A stretch of 38,936 nt of DNA, taken from NCBI GenBank assembly GCA_022763365.1, contig JALEGN010000018.1, positions 1 to 38,936 on the forward strand, written 5' to 3'. The notes under the pieces were generated by a model. That model had not been told where the DNA came from and did not search any database. It was given only the letters and a program-made list of their open reading frames with translations. A program made the position numbers and the translations under genes. The stretch comes from Minisyncoccota bacterium. GTDB lineage: Bacteria; Patescibacteriota; Minisyncoccia; Phycocordibacterales; UBA1006. Of the stretch, positions 1 through 8,248 are shown piece by piece (the first letter of the stretch is position 1; the number at the start of each line of letters is the position of its first letter).

Positions 1-713
1 CGGAAAAATACATCTACATCATTACCATCTTCAACTTCACCATTTAGCACTGCTGAGTTTTCATCAACGTTAGTAGCGTTATTGGTTCGGATTTCTACAT
101 TTAATGGTGCTTGTCCTGTATTTTCAATTCGGAAGTTAGCAACAACATATCCTTGGTCACACCAACCATTTTGGTAGTCATCAAGGTCACCAATATTAGC
201 ACCTGAACCAAAGAGTTGTGATTCTGAAACAGGATCATTTCGGTTATACCCAGCACAGAATTGTGGGTCGGTTGTCCCATGAGTATTTTCAATATAGGCA
301 TTTACAAATTCAATTTCAAAATCTTGTGGAAGGTTTTGCAAGTACGCTTGGTCATTTAAACCAGAGTTTGTTGCATTGTTACCAGTTAAGGTACCCGTGA
401 TGGTTCCATTAGTGATTAAGTTTGTAATATTATTGAATTTTCCTCGGGTATTCGTAATCGTTCCTGAACCTTCGTTTCGGAAATCAATAAATACGGTAAA
501 TTCATCAGTATCTCCATAGTTAGGAATGTTTACTGAAAACGAATCGTTTTGATTCGCACTGTTTGCTGAATCGTTTGATGCAATCGAAACAAATCGCGTT
601 GAGCTGTTTGCAGGATTATTATCAAAGGTTCCAGCCGCTGCAAAAGAAGCTCCTCCTGTAAGGAGTAGCGCCACAAATGCAGTTTTAAGAATATTTTTAA
701 TAAATGTTTTCAT
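1..713 (-). CDS. Secreted surface protein, 3' end truncated by window edge
   Basis: Open frame read by hand from ATG at 713 to the window edge: MKTFIKNILKTAFVALLLTGGASFAAAGTFDNNPANSSTRFVSIAS..., N-terminal signal peptide, Thr/Asn-rich beta-type sequence. Absent from the ORF track because it has no stop in the window. Upstream TTGACA-16-TAATAT promoter on the minus strand. Confidence 0.8.
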   Translation of the reverse strand, partial: MKTFIKNILKTAFVALLLTGGASFAAAGTFDNNPANSSTRFVSIASNDSANSANQNDSFSVNIPNYGDTDEFTVFIDFRNEGSGTITNTRGKFNNITNLITNGTITGTLTGNNATNSGLNDQAYLQNLPQDFEIEFVNAYIENTHGTTDPQFCAGYNRNDPVSESQLFGSGANIGDLDDYQNGWCDQGYVVANFRIENTGQAPLNVEIRTNNATNVDENSAVLNGEVEDGNDVDVFF

Positions 714-833
714 GATAAATAATGTGATAATTAAATAATGTTACTAATACTAAATATATTATCATAAATAATATATTTGTCAAGTTTCCATACATGAGTT
801 TTCAATAGAAATCTATTAACCACTCATTCATAG

Positions 834-886
834 AAAGGAAAGAAATCAGCATACATATATAGTATATATGATTTCTTTCCTTTTTT
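834..886. terminator. Long perfect inverted repeat, terminator-like
   Basis: AAAGGAAAGAAATCA (834-848) / TGATTTCTTTCCTTT (869-883) followed by TTT; the AT-rich interior can also pair. Confidence 0.6.
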
Positions 887-911
887 ATTCCTTATTTAAG
901 AATATTTTGTT

Positions 912-1751
912 TTAAAAACTAAATCCGAAGCTAAATCCGACACCTCGTGGCGCATTTACCTGTGGCATCATTGAATTTAATTGACTTTGTAATTGATATT
1001 GAATCAAAGAACTCGACAAATTAACTCCATTTGGATTATGATCTGGTCCACCTGGTCCATCCGGATTAACAAATACTACCTTTGGATCCTTGGTAAAAGG
1101 TTGATCAAACCATTCAAAAGGTTCTCCATCAATAATCCAATCTGCCAAAGAATACGCAACTACTGCGCCAGCTACATACCATAACCAACCCCAATCAGTT
1201 TTTTTCTTTACAACAGTTACCTGACTAAAATCATTATAGGGCTGACCATATCCATAATCCCCATAAATACCGGTTCCTGAACCAGTCGTTAAGGTATAAG
1301 GATTTGCCCTGGTATCTGTGTCAGTATTTGTTGTACCATTAGTGTTTGGACAAGTAGAACAGTTTACATTCACAATTATAGTATCAGAACTTGTGGTGCT
1401 AGTAGTAGATGTAGTACTGGTGGTATTGCTAATAATAAACATAGTTGATGAGATAATAGTATTACCACATTCCCACGCTCGTATTGGCGTACCATTTCTA
1501 TCAGCAACATACCAGTCTCCCGGTTTTAATCTACAACCTCCGTTTTCACATTGGTTCCAAGAAGCTGCTGGTGACATTGTCACCAGTAATTCTTGACCGG
1601 CTTGGACTTGAAGTTTCTGTTCGCCAAGGTCCGTTCTGACAACTTTTGCAAGGTTTGTGTAATTTGAAACCAAATTACAGTAACATTTCTGTTGTGCTGT
1701 AGCTGATAAACCTATCAACAAAACAGCAAAAAGTGTGAGTATTTTTTTCAA
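912..1751 (-). CDS. Secreted hypothetical protein with CGNTI motif, Ser/Thr linker, TM segment and GPGGPDHNPNG tail
   Basis: 279 aa, signal peptide MKKILTLFAVLLIGLSATAQ; motif WECGNTI; minus-strand promoter TTGACA-17-TATTTT upstream. Confidence 0.8.
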   Translation of the reverse strand: MKKILTLFAVLLIGLSATAQQKCYCNLVSNYTNLAKVVRTDLGEQKLQVQAGQELLVTMSPAASWNQCENGGCRLKPGDWYVADRNGTPIRAWECGNTIISSTMFIISNTTSTTSTTSTTSSDTIIVNVNCSTCPNTNGTTNTDTDTRANPYTLTTGSGTGIYGDYGYGQPYNDFSQVTVVKKKTDWGWLWYVAGAVVAYSLADWIIDGEPFEWFDQPFTKDPKVVFVNPDGPGGPDHNPNGVNLSSSLIQYQLQSQLNSMMPQVNAPRGVGFSFGFSF

Positions 1752-1880
1752 AATTAATTAATTTTTAAGGTTATACATATTTTGTATTTCAAATTAATGA
1801 GAATGATTTCATTTAATAAAATATCAATAAATTTTTTAAATGTCAACACTTTTCACAGGATATCCACAGATTCAACAAAA

Positions 1881-1916
1881 AACAAAACCCTACGAATGAA
1901 ATCGTAGGGTTGTTTT
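1881..1916 (-). terminator. Intrinsic terminator of the 1948-2799 gene
   Basis: CCCTACGA-N5-TCGTAGGG hairpin with A/T tracts on both sides. Confidence 0.75.
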
Positions 1917-1947
1917 CATAATCATGTTATGAAAATCTATTTTGTTT

Positions 1948-2799
1948 TTAGTTATGACCAGGTCCTCCGTTAGTATTGGTGTTGGTATTAGTTCCACCAC
2001 CGTTACCGTTATGACCAGGTCCTCCAGTATCCGTATTACCACCATTACCTTGATTATAATAATTATTGTTCGTAGTTGTACGCTCAATTAAACGAGTTAC
2101 ATTTTGAACAGTAACATTACCATCACCATTAAGTAAATCAATAGTCGAAGCCGTAGCGCCAATACCAGAAACTATAGTTCCTGCGATTGCCCAGTTACGA
2201 CTTTGCTTTGCATATCTAGCTGCAGCTTCAGTATTAGCAAGAATTTGCTCGTTCTGAGTTGCAATTGTTGCAATAGCATTTCCATTATTACGAACTTCAG
2301 CTAAGATAACTTGTTGGTTTTGACCCAATTGAGCCTGACCAGCAGTTAAATTATCTAGTTTCTGATTCGTTTCAGTTAAATCAACAACCTGAGTTGTTAC
2401 ATTAACTTGAGGTCTTACAACGATTTCTATCTTGCCGTAGAATTTCATATTTTTGATTGTGTTTCCACAAGTCACTGCTGAATGGATATTTCCATTTGGC
2501 ATAATGATAAATCTTTCGGCTGGATTTTGGTAGTGACCACCATTTACTTCAGTGTTTACTGGAGCGGCTTGGTTATATTCTACCCACATACCTTCATATC
2601 CTCTAGCATTAGCAATCTGCTGCGCTGTTTGGATAGAGTAACCGTTTGGTAAATTACCAGTAGCGGCGTAATTACGGGCAACATCATTATTTGCGAAATT
2701 GTGCCCCGGTGTAAGAACTGCATACTGATTAGTAGTGTTTTGAGCATTAAGCCCGATTGCCATAATAGCAAGTACGAATGTTAAGATTACATTTTTCAT
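1948..2799 (-). CDS. Secreted hypothetical protein with CGNTI motif, coiled-coil and Gly/Asn/Pro-His C-terminal tail
   Basis: 283 aa, signal peptide MKNVILTFVLAIMAIGLNAQ; VTCGNTI motif; tail GGPGHNGNGGGTNTNTNTNGGPGHN. Confidence 0.8.
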   Translation of the reverse strand: MKNVILTFVLAIMAIGLNAQNTTNQYAVLTPGHNFANNDVARNYAATGNLPNGYSIQTAQQIANARGYEGMWVEYNQAAPVNTEVNGGHYQNPAERFIIMPNGNIHSAVTCGNTIKNMKFYGKIEIVVRPQVNVTTQVVDLTETNQKLDNLTAGQAQLGQNQQVILAEVRNNGNAIATIATQNEQILANTEAAARYAKQSRNWAIAGTIVSGIGATASTIDLLNGDGNVTVQNVTRLIERTTTNNNYYNQGNGGNTDTGGPGHNGNGGGTNTNTNTNGGPGHN

Positions 2800-2801
2800 A
2801 T

Positions 2802-2990
2802 CTGAAAGTTTTAAATTGTTATTTAATTTTGTTTTTTAGAGCATGTACTCTGTAATACCAACAATAATTTGCAAACATTACAGAGTACAAGTTCCATCAA
2901 AAATTAAATGAACTTTCAGGAAAAATTTAATATTGATTTGTAAGGAACTTGACTCTGTAATTAATTTATCATATTTTAAATAATTTGTCA
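2802..2990 (-). promoter_or_regulatory. Promoter and structured 5' leader with three mutually exclusive pairing arms
   Basis: Minus-strand TTGACA (2990-2985), 17 nt spacer, TAAATT (2967-2962). Arms: A 2845-2856 GTACTCTGTAAT, B 2877-2895 ATTACAGAGTACAAGTTCC, C 2944-2961 GGAACTTGACTCTGTAAT. B pairs perfectly with A (12 bp) or with C (18 bp, one bulge). An outer repeat CTGAAAGTT...ATTTAATTTT / AAAATTAAAT.GAACTTTCAG encloses A-B. Confidence 0.6.
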
Positions 2991-3045
2991 AGTAAAAAAC
3001 CATCTTCTTTATAGGAAGATGGTTTATGTAATTTTGTAAATACCG

Positions 3046-3900
3046 TTATTGTCCTAGTCGCTTTGATGTAGCAACATCTTTTTTTCGACTATCATTTTGA
3101 TCAACTTCAAGATAAAAACCGTTAATGGCAACCCCTGCAGAATCTGCAAGAACACACCATTCCTGATTAGAAAGCGATACTGTAATGTAATACTTCCTTC
3201 CTTCGTAAATAAAATAAATACGCCTTGTATTGTCTTCAATAAGAAAACCAGATTGAAACACCTCATTTGGGTTGCACCCTTGACCACAGGTCAACAAAGC
3301 TAGGCGATATCGCACATCAGATGTTTGATATTGTCTATTTTGATTTATGGTGGGTGTTGCTCGCCTTAAACGTATAACATGTGAACTACTCGATGTTTGT
3401 CGGTTTGATGTATATCTATTTTGTCTTTGTACATCAGGGATAAAAAGAAAGGTATCTCCACCTATCTCATTACCTCCGTCAATTTTCAAATGAACTTCAC
3501 TATATCGCGCATGACCAGTTGAATCAGCTACAAAACCAGTGATTTCATTCAAGAAAGGAGCTGTTATAGGAACGTCACTATTATTCAAAATTTTTCTCCC
3601 TTTTTCATCGGTTACAAAAAATCGAGAAGGAACAATAAGAGTTTCCCCAGAATAGGTATCTTTACGATACACAATACCACCTGACACAGAATCGGGTTGC
3701 TTAAACGCAGCTGGGTCTTTAAAGAAAACAATATCACGATCAAGATTTAGATACGTACCAACAATAGAGGATGTATCAATTCTAGTTGCTGCCATTGCTT
3801 CATCAGTAAAAGGAACATTAGTTTCTTTTACGATGACCTGATTTACACCACAAGAACTCAACAAAATTGTAAAAATCAAAAGAATAAATATATTTTTCAT
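3046..3900 (-). CDS. Putative lipoprotein
   Basis: 284 aa, MKNIFILLIFTILLSSCGVNQ with a lipobox-like LSSC; TTGACA-type promoter upstream. Confidence 0.75.
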   Translation of the reverse strand: MKNIFILLIFTILLSSCGVNQVIVKETNVPFTDEAMAATRIDTSSIVGTYLNLDRDIVFFKDPAAFKQPDSVSGGIVYRKDTYSGETLIVPSRFFVTDEKGRKILNNSDVPITAPFLNEITGFVADSTGHARYSEVHLKIDGGNEIGGDTFLFIPDVQRQNRYTSNRQTSSSSHVIRLRRATPTINQNRQYQTSDVRYRLALLTCGQGCNPNEVFQSGFLIEDNTRRIYFIYEGRKYYITVSLSNQEWCVLADSAGVAINGFYLEVDQNDSRKKDVATSKRLGQ

Positions 3901-4025
3901 TTAATTGTAAATTTTTGTATATAGATATACTACACACAGATTAAACAGATTTGTTTAAAATATACAAGAATTATTTATTATGTCAATTATTTTTCCCCAT
4001 TAGTAAATATATAAAAAACAGTTTT

Positions 4026-6152
4026 CTAAACTGTTTTTACATCATGATGTTCAATTTCTTCTCTAATTTGTCGTATTTTATCTGACATATCAATTCCAGG
4101 ATTATGTAATTGATGCTGGTGCATTTCCTCTAGATCATCAGCAAGTCCTTTGAATTTTTTATGTGTTTTGGCAAAATCTTTTGATTCATTAAAGGTTTCT
4201 TCGGCCTGGGAATGTTTGAGGAGTTCTAAAATAGTCGTTTGAACTTTTTGAATTTGATGACTGATGTCGTGTTCTGGATCAATACGTTGCCGGTCTTCGA
4301 GTGAACGCAGGTAATCAATCAACAATGAAATTTCAACAGATTTTGTATTGAAAACGGCTTCTGGATTAATTTCTTGAGTATTAATGATGGTTTGTTTTTT
4401 ACCTAATTTTGAACTTATATTATTTTCAGAATCTTCATCAGAATCATCTTGAGTAATATTTTTGATGTTTAAATCAATAACTTTTTTTACTTCATCGAGC
4501 GAAGTAATACCATTAAGTATTTTAACAACACCATCCTCCCGCATATTAAGAAGACCTTGTTTTTCAGCCACCTTTCGAACATCTTGTTCTGATGGTTTTT
4601 GGTTTAAGAGTTCCTCAATTTTATCATCAGTGATGATGGCTTCATACAATCCAATTCTACCTTTATACCCTGTTCCATTACATGCTTCACACCCTCTTCC
4701 TTTAAAGAGTTTTATCTCTTGATCAATAGCCAGTCCATAATCATGAAGATTTTTATTATTTCTATCAGCCTCAAGGAGAATATCTCGAATAGTCGCTTCT
4801 TCTTTTTCAGTAGGTTGTACTTCTTCTTTACAATGTTCACAAACTTTTCGGACAAGTCGTTGTGCAATTGAAACTGATAGGGCTGCGGCTAAAATCTGAG
4901 GTGATACCCCAAGATCAATTAAACGCGGAATAACTCCCGCTGCAGAGTTAGTATGGAGTGTTGAAAGAACGAGATGACCTGTTAGTGATGCATTCACAGC
5001 AATTGATGCTGTTTCGCCATCACGAATCTCCCCAACCATAACGATATCAGGATCTTGACGTAGTGCCGCGCGCAATCCAGAGAGAAAGGTATATCCTTTT
5101 TGTCGGTTTACTTGAGTTTGACTAATCCCTTCAAGGTGATATTCAATAGGGTCTTCGATGGTAAGGATTTTTACTTCAGGAGAGTAGACTTTGTTCATAA
5201 ACGAATACAAACTTGTTGTTTTACCAGAACCAGTCGGCCCTGTGGTCAAAATCATACCGTTTGGTTTTTCAATTTCTTGCATAAGAATCTCAAAAAGCTT
5301 TGGTTCAATCCCAAGATTTTCAATTCCTACCTTAATTCCATCAGGATTTAAAATACGCATTACAAAAGATTCCCCATAGGCACTTGGAATCACTGATACA
5401 CGTACCTCAATCTCTTTACCATCGTAGTCAATCGTAAAACGACCATCTTGGGCATTTTTAGTTTGGGTTAACTTCATATTTGAGAGCAACTTGATTCGTG
5501 AAAGAAGTTTTTTGTAGGATTCATGATCCATTTCCGCAACATCCTGGAGGACACCGTCTTGCCGGAATCTGATACGAACCTGTTCATCTTGAGCCTCAAT
5601 ATGAATATCTGAAGATTTGGTACCAATAGCACCACCAAAAATAACCTCCATGAATTCGGTTGTTTTTTTGATGCTGTCACCTTCTAAGACCTTGTTAAAC
5701 TCAGCTGCAATATCACTGTTTCGTTTTACATTTTCCGCAAGTTCTTTTAGTTTCTCAGGAGAAATATCCAAAAGACCTCCTTGGGTAGAAAGTGCGTGAG
5801 ACATGTCACCATAGCGATCCCAAGCTTTCTCAAGACTTCGCGTAGATACCATATGAACACCAAGATTGTATTTTTTCTCAAGTTCAGCAAGAACGCTTTT
5901 GGTTTGATTAAGATTTGGTGATTTAACAGCAATATAGAGATCCTTACCGACAATTTTAAATGGTGCAACGAGACCTGCTCGTGCATCTGCCTCAGGAAGA
6001 ACTGCTAGAGCATCAGTTTCAATATTCGCACCCGAAAGATCAATATACGGAAGACCAAATTTTTGCGAAACACGCTCAACAAAAACTTCCTCTTCTTTAT
6101 TTCTAATTTCCTGAACCTTCTTCGATTGGGCGGTGTTATCAAAATCAACCAT
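4026..6152 (-). CDS. pilB: Type IV pilus/T2SS assembly ATPase, PilB/GspE family, with about 150 aa C-terminal extension
   Basis: Walker A GPTGSGKTTSLY, Walker B/Asp box DPDIVMVGEIRDGETA, CxxC...CxxC zinc motif (CEHC...CEAC). Start re-assigned from 6194 to 6152 (MVDFDNTAQSKK) because the upstream part overlaps a terminator. Confidence 0.93.
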   Translation of the reverse strand: MVDFDNTAQSKKVQEIRNKEEEVFVERVSQKFGLPYIDLSGANIETDALAVLPEADARAGLVAPFKIVGKDLYIAVKSPNLNQTKSVLAELEKKYNLGVHMVSTRSLEKAWDRYGDMSHALSTQGGLLDISPEKLKELAENVKRNSDIAAEFNKVLEGDSIKKTTEFMEVIFGGAIGTKSSDIHIEAQDEQVRIRFRQDGVLQDVAEMDHESYKKLLSRIKLLSNMKLTQTKNAQDGRFTIDYDGKEIEVRVSVIPSAYGESFVMRILNPDGIKVGIENLGIEPKLFEILMQEIEKPNGMILTTGPTGSGKTTSLYSFMNKVYSPEVKILTIEDPIEYHLEGISQTQVNRQKGYTFLSGLRAALRQDPDIVMVGEIRDGETASIAVNASLTGHLVLSTLHTNSAAGVIPRLIDLGVSPQILAAALSVSIAQRLVRKVCEHCKEEVQPTEKEEATIRDILLEADRNNKNLHDYGLAIDQEIKLFKGRGCEACNGTGYKGRIGLYEAIITDDKIEELLNQKPSEQDVRKVAEKQGLLNMREDGVVKILNGITSLDEVKKVIDLNIKNITQDDSDEDSENNISSKLGKKQTIINTQEINPEAVFNTKSVEISLLIDYLRSLEDRQRIDPEHDISHQIQKVQTTILELLKHSQAEETFNESKDFAKTHKKFKGLADDLEEMHQHQLHNPGIDMSDKIRQIREEIEHHDVKTV

Positions 6153-6185
6153 AGATACCAATAGTATAACCCGTATCAAGCAAAG

Positions 6186-6214
6186 AAAAAACACTCTAGA
6201 TTTAGAGTGTTTTT
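6186..6214 (-). terminator. Intrinsic terminator of the structured RNA
   Basis: ACTCTA-gat-TTAGAGT stem flanked by A6 and T5 tracts. Confidence 0.7.
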
Positions 6215-6402
6215 CGGTTTAAGGGCAATAATCTCTAAACAACAGAAAAAAAACTTAAAAAATAAGGTTGACCAGCCTTCAACGAGATGTTCAGGATGGC
6301 CACTACTAAGGTGGGTCCCAAACATTCCTATCCGAATAGCCAAATTCGCGAGATCTGATTGTTTAGAGGTTATTGCTCTCAAATATGTAATTATCGAAGT
6401 AC
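6186..6402 (-). ncRNA. Unassigned structured small RNA, 6S-like architecture candidate
   Basis: Minus-strand promoter TTGACA (6436-6431)-16-TAAATT (6414-6409); closing stem 6360-6378 / 6223-6241 pairs 17/19; internal hairpin ATGTTTGGGA.C.CCAC-CTTAGTA-GTGG.CCA.TCCTGAACAT; second hairpin GTTGA-AGGCTGG-TCAAC; terminator AAAAAACACTCTAgatTTAGAGTGTTTTT at 6186-6214. No plausible protein. Confidence 0.55.
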
Positions 6403-6632
6403 TTTATAAATTTATCATATATGAAAAATTTGTCAAGTGTTTTTACTGCACTCGTAAATGGGCAGTACTATGAATATAACATGTCTATTATATTTACCTA
6501 GCAGGAGCTGTGTATAATATGTGAATAAATATTTTTGTAAAGGATCTCTTGCTGAACGACTATAAAATTAACATAGTGTCAAAAATATTGCAAGCACCTA
6601 TTCAGAGTATTTTCATACGTTATAATAGGTCT

Positions 6633-7616
6633 ATGTCAGACATGCCAGTTAATCAAATACTTGACCCTCAATTACGTCCTAATACCTGGGATGAATACAT
6701 TGGACAAGAATCAATCAAAGATAATCTTCATATTCTCCTCACAGCTGCTGAAAAACGTAAACACCAACCCGAACATCTTCTCTTCTATGGACCGCCGGGA
6801 CTTGGGAAAACGACCATCTCTCACCTTATTGCAAAAGAGATGGGTGCCAATATTAAAATTACTTCTGGGCCAGCAATTGAAAAAGTTGGTGATCTAGCGA
6901 GTATCCTTACTAATCTCTCAACAGGTGATATTTTATTTATCGATGAAATCCATCGATTAAATAGTAGTATTGAAGAAGTCCTCTACCCAGCCATGGAGTC
7001 AGGTGTTCTTGATATTATTATAGGTAAAGGACCATCAGCGCGAACGATTCAATTAGATCTTCCTCCTTTTACACTAATTGCAGCAACAACTAAAATCGCA
7101 ATGCTCTCTTCCCCATTACGTTCTCGATTTTCAGGTGGTGTCTTTAAATTAGAATTCTATTCTCATAACGAGATGGAACAAATTATTTATCAATCAGCAG
7201 CTAAACTAGGAATTGATATTACCGATGGTGGTGTTCATGCTATTGCTGGACGCTCTCGATCAACACCACGTACCGCAAATTATTTTTTGAAACGTGTGCG
7301 TGATTATGCTGAGGTTCATGAAACAGATATTACTGAAGATATTGTTTTAAAAGCACTTGCCATGATTGGTGTTGATGATATTGGCCTTCGTCAAACAGAT
7401 AGAGATGTTTTATTAGCCATTATTGAAAAATTTGATGGCGGCCCTGTTGGCGTTAAAACGATTGCCACCGCAACCCATGAAGAAATTGATTCTATTGAAA
7501 ATGTTATTGAACCATATTTGATTCAAAAAGGTCTCCTTGAACTAACTTCACGTGGACGTGTTGTAACTCGAGAAGGGTATGAACATTTTGGAAAAGAATT
7601 TATAAAGAAAAAATAA
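6633..7616 (+). CDS. ruvB: Holliday junction branch migration DNA helicase RuvB
   Basis: PNTWDEYIGQ, GPPGLGKTT, ILFIDEIHRL, AATTKIAMLSSPLRSRF. Start re-assigned to 6633 (MSDMPVNQILDPQLRP) by TATAAT-6-ATG. Confidence 0.96.
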   Translation: MSDMPVNQILDPQLRPNTWDEYIGQESIKDNLHILLTAAEKRKHQPEHLLFYGPPGLGKTTISHLIAKEMGANIKITSGPAIEKVGDLASILTNLSTGDILFIDEIHRLNSSIEEVLYPAMESGVLDIIIGKGPSARTIQLDLPPFTLIAATTKIAMLSSPLRSRFSGGVFKLEFYSHNEMEQIIYQSAAKLGIDITDGGVHAIAGRSRSTPRTANYFLKRVRDYAEVHETDITEDIVLKALAMIGVDDIGLRQTDRDVLLAIIEKFDGGPVGVKTIATATHEEIDSIENVIEPYLIQKGLLELTSRGRVVTREGYEHFGKEFIKKK

Positions 7617-7638
7617 AACAACCCAATTGGGTTGTTTT
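7615..7638. terminator. Intrinsic terminator after ruvB
   Basis: 24-nt perfect palindrome AAAACAACCCAATTGGGTTGTTTT overlapping the ruvB stop codon. Confidence 0.8.
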
Positions 7639-7700
7639 ATTATAGAAGATTATTCTAACTACTTGCCGTTTTTTATATTCGCTATTAATATTATTTCTAT

Positions 7701-8222
7701 ATGGGATCATCACATAAAAAACAAGGAAAGATTGCAGATAATAATGCAAAAAAAGCAAAAATATTTGGGAAACTTGTACGACTAATTCAAGTTGAAGCTA
7801 AAAAATCAGGTGGCGATGTTAATTCACCAGGACTTGCTGCAGCTATCAAAAAAGCTTACAAAGAAAATATGCCAAAAGACACTGTTGAACGAGCAATCAA
7901 AAAGGCATCTGAAGCAGGAGATACACAACCAGTCATGTACGAAGCCTATGGACCTGGTGGCGTTGGTTTAATTATTACTGGTCTTACAGATAACACCAAT
8001 AGAACAAGCCCTGAAATTAAAGATATTTTAGCGAAAAATGGTGGTTCATTTGGAACCTCAGGTTCAGTATCATGGAATTTCACACTTAATGAAGATCGTG
8101 AATGGATAGCAAATACCCCTATGGATATTGATGAGGATACTAAAGAACACCTTGTTCACCTTATTGAACTACTAGAGGATCATGATGATACACAAGATAT
8201 TTATCATTCTGCAAATATTTAA
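7701..8222 (+). CDS. yebC: YebC/PmpR-family protein, shortened
   Basis: GKLVRLIQVEAKKSGGD, YEAYGPGGVGLIITGLTDNTNRT, GSFGTSGSVSWNF and C-terminal LIELLEDHDDTQDIYHSANI; 173 aa. Confidence 0.9.
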   Translation: MGSSHKKQGKIADNNAKKAKIFGKLVRLIQVEAKKSGGDVNSPGLAAAIKKAYKENMPKDTVERAIKKASEAGDTQPVMYEAYGPGGVGLIITGLTDNTNRTSPEIKDILAKNGGSFGTSGSVSWNFTLNEDREWIANTPMDIDEDTKEHLVHLIELLEDHDDTQDIYHSANI

Positions 8223-8224
8223 CA

Positions 8225-8248
8225 AAAAAACACTCTAAGGTGTTTTTT
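8225..8248. terminator. Bidirectional terminator between convergent yebC and PBP genes
   Basis: AAAAAACAC-TCTAAG-GTGTTTTTT; stop codons of both genes abut or overlap the arms. Confidence 0.8.

Noticed and set aside
2845-2961. Integron attC site or MITE remnant
   Set aside because: No GTTRRRY/RYYYAAC core sites, no transposase or target duplication; a promoter-proximal leader fits better.
6240-6370. 5S rRNA or SRP RNA in the pilB-ruvB gap
   Set aside because: Weak CCATCCTGAAC resemblance to 5S loop C, but length and closing stem do not fit; no GGAAGGAAGCAGCC-type SRP apical motif.
6207-6473. 88-aa plus and 68-aa minus ORFs over the pilB-ruvB gap
   Set aside because: They overlap the structured RNA stems and promoter; the sequences are not protein-like.
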